This document shows positions 49,244-57,679 of a stretch of DNA of 64,000 nucleotides, one piece after another (position 1 is the first letter of the stretch; each line of letters begins with the position of its first letter). The notes beneath the pieces were generated by a model that saw only the letters and a list, made by a program, of their open reading frames with translations, did not search any database and was not told the origin of the DNA. The stretch lies in contig NZ_JAIWJX010000002.1 in assembly GCF_023149135.1 (NCBI RefSeq), positions 310,001 to 374,000 of the forward strand, read 5' to 3'. Origin of the DNA: Fictibacillus marinisediminis. GTDB lineage: Bacteria > Bacillota > Bacilli > Bacillales > Fictibacillaceae. The translations under genes and the position numbers were made by a program.

Positions 49244-49699
49244 ATGGAGATCAAAGCAGATGATCTAACAGGACCTGAAATAGCCAGATTAATAGGGGAG
49301 CATCTTCAGGGGATGGAGCTTCATTCTCCGCCAGAAAGCAGGCATGCCCTTAACCTTGAAGGACTAAGGAAACCGGATATTACGTTCTGGAGTGCTTGGG
49401 AGGATGGAGAATTATTGGGCTGCGGGGCACTGAAAGAACTGGACCGCCAGCATGGAGAGGTCAAATCCATGCGAACGTCGGTTGCCCATTTAAGAAAGGG
49501 AGTTGCAAAGCGGATGCTTCAACACATCATGGAGGAAGCGAAGCGGCGCGGCTATCGCCGGCTCAGTTTGGAAACGGGCTCCATGGAAGCCTTTGAACCG
49601 GCCAGGAGTCTTTATGCCAGTTTCGGGTTTCAATATTGTGAGCCATTTGCAGATTACATTGAGGATCCGAATAGTGCATTTATGACAAAAGAATTATGA
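49244..49699 (+). CDS. ysnE: YsnE-like GNAT acetyltransferase
   Basis: 151 residues. The sequence is close to B. subtilis YsnE through its whole length as I recall it (EIKADDLTG, SPPESRHAL, ITFWSAWEDGELLGCGALKELD, SMRTSVAHLRKGVAKRML, LSLETGSMEAFEPARSLYASFGF). YsnE has been linked to indole-acetic acid production as a putative acetyltransferase. ATG at 49244 with AAGGAG 11 bases upstream. Confidence 0.88.
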   Translation: MEIKADDLTGPEIARLIGEHLQGMELHSPPESRHALNLEGLRKPDITFWSAWEDGELLGCGALKELDRQHGEVKSMRTSVAHLRKGVAKRMLQHIMEEAKRRGYRRLSLETGSMEAFEPARSLYASFGFQYCEPFADYIEDPNSAFMTKEL

Positions 49700-49806
49700 T
49701 TTCATTTAAAACCATATAATTTCTTTACGTTTGCTTCAATAAGGCTTTATATGCTCTCTTTATACTTTAAAAGTAAAACACTTTAAAGTTTTGAGGAGAT
49801 GAGCAA

Positions 49807-50892
49807 ATGACGAGGAAAAAGGTTATTTTAGCAACGATTGCAGCAGTCATGGTGAGTTCACTATCAAGTTTAGGAATGGGGCAGACCGTTTCAGCAGCTG
49901 AGCAAAACGGAAGTAATTTTGGTCCTGAAGGATTTGATCTCCAGGCTCACCGCGGCGGGATGGGACTTACTGTTGAATCGACGATCGCATCGTTTTCCCA
50001 TGCACTTGAGCTAGGCGTCAGCACTCTTGAACTGGATGTCCAAATTACACAGGATCATAAAGCGGTTGTTACGCATGACCGTAAAATATCAAGCGGGAAC
50101 TGTAAGGATACCAAGCCTGCGTATACAGGGGATCCGGAGTATCCTTATGTCGGCAAATATATAAAAGATCTGACGCTCAAACAGATTCGTACTCTTGATT
50201 GCGGCTCAACCACCAAGCCGCAGTTTCCAGGACAGGTGACAAGTCCGGGAGCGAAGATGCCATTGCTGACGGAAATTTTTGACCTGGTCAAACGCTATAA
50301 AGCAGATAACGTTTGGATGAACATCGAAACAAAGGTGGAGGCCGGTGCTCCCGAGGAAACGGCTCCCCGCGAAGAATTTGTCCAAACGGTAGCCCGCCAA
50401 GTTCGTGAGGCAGGCATGCTGAATCGGGTATCGATCCAAAGCTTTGACTGGGGTTCACTCATGCGCATGCGTGAAGTAGAGCCGAGCTTGCCTTTAGTGG
50501 CACTTACCAATGGACCGCAGTTTCTTCAGCCTGGACAGCCGGGTGCCTCTCCATGGCTAGGCGGAATCGACATTGACGACTTTAACGGAGATTTGGTTGC
50601 AGCTGCCCACTCTTTCGGTGCAAACGCAATATCTCCAGTACATGGCTTCCCGCAGGATGGCAAAGTAACCGATGACAACTATGAGCCTTACGTAACAAAA
50701 CAAATGGTTGAAAAGGCACATAAAGCAGGGATGAAAGTTATTCCTTGGACGGTTGATGACAAGCCAACAATGAACAAACTATTCAACGACGGTGTAGACG
50801 GAATGATTACCGACTATCCGGACCGGCTGCGTGAAGTGATGGCAGAGCATGGCTTGGAGCTGCCTACGAAATATCCTGCACCAACCAAATAG
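49807..50892 (+). CDS. glpQ: Secreted glycerophosphodiester phosphodiesterase GlpQ
   Basis: 361 residues. Signal peptide (about 1-30, ending VSAAE). GDPD TIM barrel: FDLQAHRGGMGLTVESTIASF with the catalytic His and Arg, LELDVQITQDHKAVVTHDRKIS with metal-binding Glu/Asp and second catalytic His, and the C-terminal PWTVDDKPTMNKLFNDGVDGMITDYPDRL. It should release glycerol-3-phosphate from deacylated phospholipids or teichoic acid outside the cell. ATG follows GAGGAG; a terminator follows. Confidence 0.92.
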   Translation: MTRKKVILATIAAVMVSSLSSLGMGQTVSAAEQNGSNFGPEGFDLQAHRGGMGLTVESTIASFSHALELGVSTLELDVQITQDHKAVVTHDRKISSGNCKDTKPAYTGDPEYPYVGKYIKDLTLKQIRTLDCGSTTKPQFPGQVTSPGAKMPLLTEIFDLVKRYKADNVWMNIETKVEAGAPEETAPREEFVQTVARQVREAGMLNRVSIQSFDWGSLMRMREVEPSLPLVALTNGPQFLQPGQPGASPWLGGIDIDDFNGDLVAAAHSFGANAISPVHGFPQDGKVTDDNYEPYVTKQMVEKAHKAGMKVIPWTVDDKPTMNKLFNDGVDGMITDYPDRLREVMAEHGLELPTKYPAPTK

Positions 50893-50906
50893 TTTGCTAG
50901 AAAGAA

Positions 50907-50942
50907 AGAGCGGCATTACTAAAAAAGTATGCCGCTTTTTTG
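50907..50942 (+). terminator. Terminator after glpQ
   Basis: AGCGGCAT and ATGCCGCT enclose an A-rich loop and are followed by six T. Confidence 0.88.
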
Positions 50943-50983
50943 TTGTGCTCAAAAAGCCCAAAAGGAGCTAGTATCGTTCGTTC

Positions 50984-51421
50984 TTACTTTAAGTTAAAAA
51001 TACCCTTCCCGGTTTCCATATTTATTGGCAATGATGAATGTTCATGTGTGATGGCCCAGGAATCGTTTTCTTTTCTTAAACAGAATGTGAATCGATTTGT
51101 CAGCTGACGAAGTTTCTCTCCAGATTCGTTGTGAGCAGCGAACGTAACAGTACAATGAACGAAAGCGAGATTCGTATTTTCTTCAACTACTAAATCATCA
51201 AAATCTATTTTGAGTACAACACCTTCCTCACGTAAACCATTAAACCAGCCATCCACCATTTCCTTCCATTGGGAAATGCCGATACTCTCCCAGTTTTCCC
51301 AACAATCATACACATGGATGTCAGAATCGTATGCAGATAAAAATCTCTCAACATCTTTCTCATATACTGCAGACCGGTAATTTTCCAGAACGTCCTGAAC
51401 TTTATTAAAGCCTGCCCTCAT
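50984..51421 (-). CDS. SnoaL/NTF2-like protein
   Basis: 145 residues. Cone-shaped NTF2-like fold suggested by YRSAVYEKDVERFLSAYDSDIHVYDCWE at the N-terminus and FRFTFCLRK...WAITHEHSSLP at the end. Members are small enzymes or binding proteins; function not predictable. Start at 51421 chosen because AAAGGAGATG precedes it. Stands alone, convergent to glpQ. Confidence 0.75.
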   Translation of the reverse strand: MRAGFNKVQDVLENYRSAVYEKDVERFLSAYDSDIHVYDCWENWESIGISQWKEMVDGWFNGLREEGVVLKIDFDDLVVEENTNLAFVHCTVTFAAHNESGEKLRQLTNRFTFCLRKENDSWAITHEHSSLPINMETGKGIFNLK

Positions 51422-51705
51422 GAATTCATCTCCTTTACTTATAAATTTAAGTTTATTTATAACCATTACTATATTCGATATCCCCAACATTCTTCCTCTT
51501 CAACGATCGTGACCCGTAAGTTCAGGAAACGCTATCTCCCCTACTATTTGGCTGAGAAGTAACTATTCTTCATTTTATTACTATCATTCGGTGTAGACAG
51601 CCACATCGATAGAAATGAAGAACTTGTAAAGCATTCATGTGAATTTCGGCTGTGGTTTTTGTTATAATTTACCTTAAACTGCTCTTTCATGATGGAGGTA
51701 TTCAA

Positions 51706-52029
51706 TTGATAAAAGCAATTGCCATTTTGAATGGGAAGAAAACGACCTTGCATGCGGTATGTAAACTTCCTCTGAAGAATTACAGTCATAAGGATGTTCG
51801 ATTTACTGTAGAACTTAGGGGAAAGAACGGAGATAAAGGTGTAAAGAAAATGGTCACGCTTTTAAACGCCAATGCCCCGTATGACGTCTTTTTAAGAGGA
51901 AAAGAAAGTAAATCTATTAAAATCGAAAAGGATATTGATGTATCGCATATCAAGAATCATATGGAAGGCGGGGAATTTTCTTCAGTCAATATCATCATTA
52001 AATCGGGGAAAAAGACGAGAAAATTATAA
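51706..52029 (+). CDS. Hypothetical protein, first gene of a three-gene cluster
   Basis: 107 residues, no family recognised. It begins MIKAIAILNGKKTTLHAVC, continues KNYSHKDVRFTVELRGKNG and ends with a basic KSGKKTRKL tail; predicted all-beta with many lysines. TTG at 51706 with GGAGGT 6 bases upstream. 21 bases before the ribosyltransferase-like gene, so probably co-transcribed. Confidence 0.55.
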   Translation: MIKAIAILNGKKTTLHAVCKLPLKNYSHKDVRFTVELRGKNGDKGVKKMVTLLNANAPYDVFLRGKESKSIKIEKDIDVSHIKNHMEGGEFSSVNIIIKSGKKTRKL

Positions 52030-52050
52030 GTGGAAAGGGTGTGATGAAGA

Positions 52051-52434
52051 ATGAAGTTTTATATCGCCTCAAGCTTTAACAATATACCCAGTGTGACTTA
52101 TGTTAGTGAAAAGCTGAAAAGCAAGGGCTTTATACAAACCTATGATTGGACGAAAGAAAGAGCCTCAACGATTGAAGATTTAAAGGATATCGGGCAAAAG
52201 GAAAGGGAGGCTGTGATCGAAGCTGATTTTTTTGTCGTGCTGCTCCCCGCAGGAAAAGGAAGCCATATCGAACTTGGAATTGCTCTGGGCACAGGCAAAA
52301 AAGTATATCTTTATTCACCAAATGAAGCAATCTATGACTTTGAAGCAACGAGTACGTTTTATCACTTGCCTGAAGTGGAGCATGTAATGGGGACGCTCGA
52401 TGATTTAGTTTATATTCTTACAGGTTCTTCTTAA
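52051..52434 (+). CDS. Nucleoside 2-deoxyribosyltransferase-like protein
   Basis: 127 residues. KFYIASSFNNI at the N-terminus and the VVLLPAGKGSHIELGIALGTGKKVYLYSP block match the nucleoside 2-deoxyribosyltransferase/DUF4406-like fold, where the Glu in HIELG is the nucleophile. It may act on nucleosides or nucleotide analogues. ATG at 52051 with AAAGGGTG upstream; 18 bases before the kinase-like gene. Confidence 0.7.
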   Translation: MKFYIASSFNNIPSVTYVSEKLKSKGFIQTYDWTKERASTIEDLKDIGQKEREAVIEADFFVVLLPAGKGSHIELGIALGTGKKVYLYSPNEAIYDFEATSTFYHLPEVEHVMGTLDDLVYILTGSS

Positions 52435-52452
52435 AAATTGGGGGGTCATTCG

Positions 52453-52977
52453 ATGTTTTTTGTGCAAATGTCAGGTTTTCCGGGTTCCGGCAAGTCCACA
52501 CTTGCTCGAGAAATAGCAAAAAGATCGGGAGCAGTCATTATTGATCATGACATCGTAAAGTCTGCTTTATTGTATAGTATGGAAGAAATCCAAATAGATT
52601 CAAGGGCAGCAGGCAGGGTTTCCTATGAAATTGAATGGGCGTTGATTGACTTTCACTTATCCCAAGGACATGCTGTTATATTGGATAGTCCTTGCTTGTA
52701 TGATGAAATGGTTGATAAGGGAACAGCACTTGCTGAAAAATATCATGTGAAATACAAGTACGTGGAGTGCTGCCTTGATGATCTAAGTAAAATAAACGCC
52801 AGGCTGAAAAACCGTAAACAAATGATCAGCCAAATAAAAGATATTAAGTCTGAAGCTGCCTTTGAAGAAACGATGGGAAACAGCAAAAAACCAGCCAATC
52901 ATCAGTGTCTTGTTGTTGACACTGGACAGCCTTTAGAAAGTTACATTGCCGAGGTTATGAACTACATTAACGAGTGA
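52453..52977 (+). CDS. P-loop kinase-like protein
   Basis: 174 residues. Walker A GFPGSGKST (about residues 7-15) followed by IIDHDIVKSAL, and IDFHLSQGHAVILDSP in place of Walker B. Belongs to the zeta-toxin/APS-kinase-like group of small-molecule kinases (AAA_33). Phosphate acceptor unknown; a nucleoside is a reasonable guess from its neighbour. ATG at 52453 with GGGGGG upstream. Confidence 0.75.
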   Translation: MFFVQMSGFPGSGKSTLAREIAKRSGAVIIDHDIVKSALLYSMEEIQIDSRAAGRVSYEIEWALIDFHLSQGHAVILDSPCLYDEMVDKGTALAEKYHVKYKYVECCLDDLSKINARLKNRKQMISQIKDIKSEAAFEETMGNSKKPANHQCLVVDTGQPLESYIAEVMNYINE

Positions 52978-53143
52978 AAAAGGGGATGGAAATAGAGGCG
53001 GCTCGGTTGTTCGGGAGAAAATCCGATCAGTTCTACATGTAATTTTGAAGCAATATATGTACCATCCACCCAAGTTTAAGAACTCGACAAAAATAGTAGA
53101 TTTACTCGTAAAAATATGGAGCACCTAGTGATTTAATGATCAA

Positions 53144-53324
53144 GTGGCCTTTTTGGCGACCCTCAAATGGCTTGTGCAGAACCGTTACTTGCGGTTCGAC
53201 ACATGTTACTTGCGAAAATGATGAGTTTACTTGCGAGATTTGGGACTTTACTTGCAGAAATCCTCCATTTACTTGCGAAAACCCAGCTTTTACTTGCAGA
53301 ACGCATCATTTTCATAAAAAATCG
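53144..53324. repeat. GCAAGTAA array, copy 2 (inverted, six units, 21-nt period)
   Basis: TTACTTGC (the complement of GCAAGTAA) at 53185, 53206, 53227, 53248, 53269 and 53290, exactly every 21 bases. Both flanks match copy 1 (17625-17804) in inverted orientation, with the same six units and nearly equal length (181 against 180 bases). Spacers next to the GGCC flank are similar in both copies; the others differ. The remaining non-coding DNA at 52978-53143 and 53325-53579 shows nothing clear. Confidence 0.8.
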
Positions 53325-53579
53325 ATCTGCCATACGCGTGGACCCATTGCGAGAGCGAGGCTAAACAGTATAGGACTTAGATTACGAAAACTAATTCGAA
53401 GGACCTGGGTGCGGAGGATTGTTTTATTAATATTGACGATAAGGATCAGCTGCATGCTTGTTTAGAAAGTATGTATTGTCTTCAAAGAGAACTCAAAATT
53501 CAAAGGTATTCATTGCCCATACAAGATAGACATATACTGAATGGATACTTGTGATCGGATGAGAAAGGAGCTATCACCT

Positions 53580-54536
53580 TTGACAAAATATCGGATCATG
53601 ACCTTTGATGGAGGCGGTACCCTAGGTGCTTTAAGTTTACAGCTTTTGAATAGACTGGCTCAGCAAAATCCAAAATTAATTAGTCGGACCCATGTTTTCG
53701 CGGGAAATTCAATCGGTTCATTTACTGCCCTTGCGTTGGCAAGTGGAAGATCACCGAAGGAGACTTTCCAGTTCTTTAAGGAAAAAATCTTGCCGGCATT
53801 CAGCATTTCCCGACCAGGTGGACCTGTGTTTAATCAACAATTGCCCTATTCTGGTTTTATTGAAGCGGTACGAACATTTTTTCCATCAGATCTTCGTCTC
53901 AAAGACTTAAAAAGACGAATGGTTGTCCCTTCATTTCAATTATTTTCACCGGAGCTGAATCGTTGGACTCCTGTGCTATTCCACAACTTTCCTGGCTCTC
54001 CCTATTTAAATGAAAAAGCGAGTGATGTAATACTGAGGAGCAGCGGTGCTCCCGCGACGCAACGAGCCTATCAAAACTACGTGGATGGGTATACAGTAGC
54101 AACTAACCCAAGTACAGCCAGTATCGCGTTTGCAGTGGGTAAAGCCAAAGTGCCGTTAGATCAAATTGCGGTATTATCCATTGGAACAGGTGAAGCCCCG
54201 ACTCAGTTAAGAAGAGATACGAGGGGGTGGGGGATGGTGAGTGCAGATAACATACGCCCGGAGAATCTGAAGAACCTTCCTCCAAATTGGGGAGTCCTTA
54301 TGGACCGATCGCCCAATGAACCCTTACTGCCATTTCTTCAAATTGTCGCTGGCGGAAATGGGTACTATGAATCCATGGTCAGTTCTAATCTTCTGGGAAA
54401 ACGTTTTTTTCGGTTAGATCCACGGATCCCTAACTTCTCCAAAACGGACCCTACCGTGGTTCCGGCTGTCATTGAAATTGCGAACAAAACCAATTTACAG
54501 CCTGCCGTTCAATTTATAGAGAAAAACTGGAACTAA
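53580..54536 (+). CDS. Patatin-like phospholipase
   Basis: 318 residues. RIMTFDGGGTLGALSLQLL (glycine-rich oxyanion hole), FAGNSIGSFTALAL (GxSxG nucleophile serine, about residue 48) and YVDGYTVATNP (catalytic Asp, DG-Y instead of the usual DGG/DGA) are present. Releases fatty acids from phospholipids. TTG at 53580 is the start because AAAGGAG is 9 bases upstream. Followed by an unusually long terminator hairpin. No cyclic-nucleotide synthase nearby. Confidence 0.85.
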   Translation: MTKYRIMTFDGGGTLGALSLQLLNRLAQQNPKLISRTHVFAGNSIGSFTALALASGRSPKETFQFFKEKILPAFSISRPGGPVFNQQLPYSGFIEAVRTFFPSDLRLKDLKRRMVVPSFQLFSPELNRWTPVLFHNFPGSPYLNEKASDVILRSSGAPATQRAYQNYVDGYTVATNPSTASIAFAVGKAKVPLDQIAVLSIGTGEAPTQLRRDTRGWGMVSADNIRPENLKNLPPNWGVLMDRSPNEPLLPFLQIVAGGNGYYESMVSSNLLGKRFFRLDPRIPNFSKTDPTVVPAVIEIANKTNLQPAVQFIEKNWN

Positions 54537-54574
54537 TAGTCCTTACATCTCCTTAACTTTCAACTTCCCCCCAC

Positions 54575-54634
54575 AAAAAACAGCTAAAAGCAGTGTGATT
54601 TCACCTGCGAAATCCACTGCTTTTAGCTGTTTTT
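54575..54634. terminator. Very long terminator hairpin (patatin / yisL)
   Basis: Left arm AAAAACAGCTAAAAGCAGTG plus GATTTC pairs with the matching right arm over 26 bp with only one bulged T, loop ACCTGC. It lies between convergent genes and serves both directions. Confidence 0.9.
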
Positions 54635-54669
54635 ATACAATACCTACTGAGGGAGCCAGGCTTTTTCAA

Positions 54670-55005
54670 TTAAAACGAAATAACGCCATATCCCATCATT
54701 ACAATAACCGCGAGCAGGATGATCAATACGATCCACATCGCCGGCATCGGGCTGCCTTTGCGTTTGCGGGCAACAAGCATTTCCATAACACCGATCAAGA
54801 CAATCGCGAGTACGCCTTTTAGGACGTAAGTTAGCGGGAAGTGAAGGATGGAGAGCATCCATACCCCGGTAACGATCATGATAAGGTAGAACAGACGCTG
54901 CAGCATGGGCGTGATCTTTTGGCTCTTCGTAAAGTAGGTGATCAGGAACAAGATGACCATAATCGCCCATGAACCCGAGTGAGTATGTAATAGCGCATTA
55001 AACAT
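54670..55005 (-). CDS. yisL: YisL family (UPF0344) membrane protein
   Basis: 111 residues, four membrane helices. LLHTHSGSWAIMVILFLITYFTK, QRLFYLIMIVTGVWML and LVARKRKGSPMPAMWIVLI are the YisL blocks. Function unknown. Start at 55005 with AAAAGGAGG. Confidence 0.9.
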   Translation of the reverse strand: MFNALLHTHSGSWAIMVILFLITYFTKSQKITPMLQRLFYLIMIVTGVWMLSILHFPLTYVLKGVLAIVLIGVMEMLVARKRKGSPMPAMWIVLIILLAVIVMMGYGVISF

Positions 55006-55130
55006 TGGTTTTCCTCCTTTTAAACGTAATCAACGTATAAGTGCATATGAAACAATTCACATATTCATAGTATCGGTTCCCATCTGTTAAAACAAGGGAA
55101 AGCCATCAACGTCCCAAAAATGTTCAAATG

Positions 55131-55144
55131 TGGTGCCAGGCACC
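55131..55144. repeat. GGTGCC repeat, half unit
   Basis: TGGTGCCAGGCACC only; no second arm follows. It lies 2 bases beyond the stop of the HXXEE protein gene, on its downstream side. Confidence 0.65.
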
Positions 55145-55145
55145 T

Positions 55146-55679
55146 TTACAATAGCAGTAAACTCCCCACGGTAAGCGCTCCAACTGCAAGCGGAATCTGC
55201 AGCATCATTCCGGCCGCTAAATATTTGGCTAACTTCACGCCATGAATCCGATTCATCGATCTCCAAACCCAAATCGAATAAGGAAAAATGACGAGAACAG
55301 CCGTGGCCACCCCGGGTGTATAGCCTCTAAAGTACAGCGCTTGTAGCACATGCGTCACACCGTTCATAAAAAGCGTCGAAGCCAGCAGCAGAAAAAGCGG
55401 CTGACCCGAGGTGCGGTTTTTCGTAATATACGAGCACAACCCCACAATAACAAGCAGGATGAGCAGGACGCTCAACCCAAACGTACCCGTGGTCATCTGG
55501 CTGATCGGCAGTCTGCTAAAGGGTGGCTCATGCCGATGGGCGTTTAGGAAGGATTTGACGGTTAACGTCTCCTCGGCATCATGAACGATAAAAGCGGCAG
55601 GAAAGAACCAGACCAGCTTCATTGAAATCGTGGATCTGGTACCCGCCTGTTTCTGTAGATTCAGTTCTGCCCTAGTCAT
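55146..55679 (-). CDS. HXXEE domain-containing membrane protein
   Basis: 177 residues with about five membrane segments. VHDAEETLT contains the HxxEE motif that names the family; a later conserved stretch is FLLLASTLFMNGVTHVLQALYFRGYTPG. Function unknown, a metal-dependent membrane enzyme is possible. The start at 55679 overlaps the upstream GNAT gene by 8 bases and lacks its own ribosome site, so it is translationally coupled; MKLVWFFPAAF at residue 20 is an alternative start. Confidence 0.8.
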   Translation of the reverse strand: MTRAELNLQKQAGTRSTISMKLVWFFPAAFIVHDAEETLTVKSFLNAHRHEPPFSRLPISQMTTGTFGLSVLLILLVIVGLCSYITKNRTSGQPLFLLLASTLFMNGVTHVLQALYFRGYTPGVATAVLVIFPYSIWVWRSMNRIHGVKLAKYLAAGMMLQIPLAVGALTVGSLLLL

Positions 55680-56169
55680 CCAGCATTTTATACATCATGA
55701 TGTCGTCCACATACTTGCCATCGATATAAAATTCATTCACCAGCAGTCCTTGTTTAATAAAGCCGTACTTTTCATAAAAACGGACAGCCTTCGGATTTGT
55801 GGCCATCACCCGGAGGGACAGCTTCTTTTTGCCGAGGCGCTTCATCCAGTCTTCGCCGGACTTCATTAATTCCTGAGCGACACCTTGACCCTGAAAATCA
55901 GGATGGATGGCCAATGCCAGCTCAGCGACATGCTTGTTGCTGTCGAGCGGGGTAGGGATACGGTAGGAAAAATAGCCGCAGATCCGGTCACCGGAAAGAG
56001 CCAGGAGCTGGCTGCCTTCCGGACAGTGCTGGGCATATTCTTCAGTCGAATGCCAGTAGATCTCCGCCGGAGCGGTATTGGTATTCCATACAAGGTTCTC
56101 CAGTTCGACCAGCTGCGGAAAGTCAAAGCGGCTGGACAGACGAAAGGTAAGGTTGGTGATAGTCATCAT
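55672..56169 (-). CDS. GNAT family N-acetyltransferase
   Basis: 165 residues. VAELALAIHPDFQGQGVAQELMKSGEDWMKRLGKKKLSLRVMATNPKAVRFYEKYGFIKQG contains the complete acetyl-CoA loop QGQGVA and C-terminal motif. Substrate unknown. Start MMTITNLTF at 56169 with AAGGAGAG upstream. Divergent from the TetR gene. Confidence 0.85.
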   Translation of the reverse strand: MMTITNLTFRLSSRFDFPQLVELENLVWNTNTAPAEIYWHSTEEYAQHCPEGSQLLALSGDRICGYFSYRIPTPLDSNKHVAELALAIHPDFQGQGVAQELMKSGEDWMKRLGKKKLSLRVMATNPKAVRFYEKYGFIKQGLLVNEFYIDGKYVDDIMMYKMLDD

Positions 56170-56233
56170 ATTCTCTCCTTCAAAGATTTCCACCCTTCTA
56201 CTTCGTGCTTTTCATCATAAAACCCTTCTTCTT

Positions 56234-56286
56234 TTGACAAGAGAAGAAGAGTGTGAGATGATTTACCTAACGAATATTAGTTAGGT
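56234..56286 (+). promoter_or_regulatory. TetR promoter and 22-bp operator
   Basis: TTGACA at 56234-56239, weak -10 GATGAT 17 bases on, then the dyad ACCTAAC-GAATATTA-GTTAGGT (56265-56286), 8 bases before the tetR start. The arrangement predicts self-repression of the TetR-SMR operon. Confidence 0.7.
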
Positions 56287-56294
56287 GATGAGAT

Positions 56295-56864
56295 ATGACA
56301 GCAGATAAAATTAAAGCAGCAGCACTTGCCCATTTTGCGAACCACGGCTACAGCGGGGCATCTCTATCGGGAATTGCATCCGACGTTGGAATTAAAACAC
56401 CGTCGATCTACGCCCATTTTAAAAACAAGGATGAATTGTTTTTAGCGGTGACAGAAGAGGCGATCGCCCACGAATGGGAAAAGGCAACCGCCTATTTTAA
56501 CGACAGCAGCCTTTCGTTTAAAGAGAAGCTGTACGGATTTTTACAGCTGCAAATGGAAAACTACGAGCAGGATGAACGGGCAAAGTTTTGGCTGCGCACA
56601 TCGTTTTTTCCCCCAGAACATTTGGAGGAACAGCTGATGGATCATGTGTACAGCTATCTGGATAAAATGGAGAGTCTGCTGCTTCAGGAATTTAAAGAAG
56701 CGAAAGAACCGGGGCTTCAGGACTTAAACATCAAGTACGCAGCCAAAGCGTACATCGCGCTTCTGGACGGCGTGTTTGTGGAGATGCTCTATGGCGGAGA
56801 GGGAAGCGCCGAAGAACGCCTTGAAGCATCATGGTATATGTACGAACGCGCGTTATTCAACTAA
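56295..56864 (+). CDS. TetR/AcrR family regulator (YvdT-like)
   Basis: 189 residues. N-terminal HTH: IKAAALAHFANHGYSGASLSGIASDVGIKTPSIYAHFKNKDELF. The C-terminal part should bind an inducer, probably a cationic drug carried by the two exporters encoded next. Gap to the first exporter gene is 13 bases, so it is one operon, as in B. subtilis yvdT-yvdS-yvdR. ATG at 56295 with TTAGGTG upstream, within the operator. Confidence 0.88.
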   Translation: MTADKIKAAALAHFANHGYSGASLSGIASDVGIKTPSIYAHFKNKDELFLAVTEEAIAHEWEKATAYFNDSSLSFKEKLYGFLQLQMENYEQDERAKFWLRTSFFPPEHLEEQLMDHVYSYLDKMESLLLQEFKEAKEPGLQDLNIKYAAKAYIALLDGVFVEMLYGGEGSAEERLEASWYMYERALFN

Positions 56865-56877
56865 GAGGTGAACAGAA

Positions 56878-57219
56878 ATGAATCGATATTGGACATTGGT
56901 CATCATGGGAGGAATTCTGGAAGTGCTGTGGGTCAGCGGACTGAAGCACGCGGATTCTGTCCTCGGATGGATCGGAACCGGACTTGTAATCGTCGTCAGC
57001 TTTTTCCTGATGGTCCCATGTTTGGGTAAACTGCCGGTCGGGACGGTGTATGCCGTCTTTACCGGAATCGGAACCGCAGGAACCGTGCTGGCGGAGATGC
57101 TGTTCTACGGGGAACCGGTCAGCTGGGCGAAAATTTCACTGATCGCGCTCTTGCTCGCCGGAGTTATGGGGCTAAAAGCCGTAACGGGAGAACCGAAAGA
57201 GAAAGGGAGTGAAGCGTAA
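56878..57219 (+). CDS. SMR family exporter subunit 1 (YvdS/YkkC-like)
   Basis: 113 residues, four helices. The essential Glu is in GGILEVLWVSGLKHAD (helix 1), and KLPVGTVYAVFTGIGTAGTVLAEMLFYGE is the SMR signature. It works as a heterodimer with the next protein. GAGGTGAAC upstream. Its stop overlaps the start of the next gene by 1 base (TAATG). Confidence 0.9.
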   Translation: MNRYWTLVIMGGILEVLWVSGLKHADSVLGWIGTGLVIVVSFFLMVPCLGKLPVGTVYAVFTGIGTAGTVLAEMLFYGEPVSWAKISLIALLLAGVMGLKAVTGEPKEKGSEA

Positions 57220-57533
57220 TGGGCTGGCTGTATGTGGTGCTTGCCGGAGGCTTTGAAGTGTTGGGGGTCATTGGACTGAACAAGGTGAGCCAGAAGAAAA
57301 GCTTTATGACGTTCCTTTTTCTCATACTCGGATTTGCCTGCAGCTTCTCGCTTCTGTCCCTCGCCATGGAAACCCTGTCCATGGGAACCGCCTATGCGGT
57401 ATGGACGGGAATCGGTACGGTCGGTGGTGTGCTTGTCGGCATGCTCGTGTACGGGGAATCGCGGGACTGGAAACGGATTTTATTTATGGCGATGGTGCTG
57501 AGCGCGGCCATTGGTCTGAAGCTTATTTCATAA
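57219..57533 (+). CDS. SMR family exporter subunit 2 (YvdR/YkkD-like)
   Basis: 104 residues, four helices. Glu in AGGFEVLGVIGLNKVSQ and LSMGTAYAVWTGIGTVGGVLVGMLVYGE. Partner of subunit 1. No guanidine riboswitch is seen upstream of the pair; control appears to be through TetR instead. Substrate may be guanidine-like or a quaternary cation. Confidence 0.9.
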   Translation: MGWLYVVLAGGFEVLGVIGLNKVSQKKSFMTFLFLILGFACSFSLLSLAMETLSMGTAYAVWTGIGTVGGVLVGMLVYGESRDWKRILFMAMVLSAAIGLKLIS

Positions 57534-57595
57534 AAATTTCCTTTTTTGAGTTTTGCTTTTTTTATGGGGAATCACTATAATAAGAGTTGGTAATA

Positions 57596-57623
57596 AACAG
57601 TCCAAATTCGGGCTGTTTTTTCT
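57596..57623 (+). terminator. Terminator after the SMR pair
   Basis: AACAGTCC and GGGCTGTT (one G-T wobble) around AAATTC, followed by six T. Confidence 0.7.
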
Positions 57624-57679
57624 GGTTAGAGCGTATCATGTTTATAAGAAACCAATAGAAAATAAATCAGGTGAAAAGT

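Noticed and set aside
53580..54536. Patatin as a CBASS-type effector
   Set aside because: No cyclic-nucleotide synthase, HORMA or ubiquitin-like gene is nearby, and the sequence reads as an ordinary stand-alone patatin.
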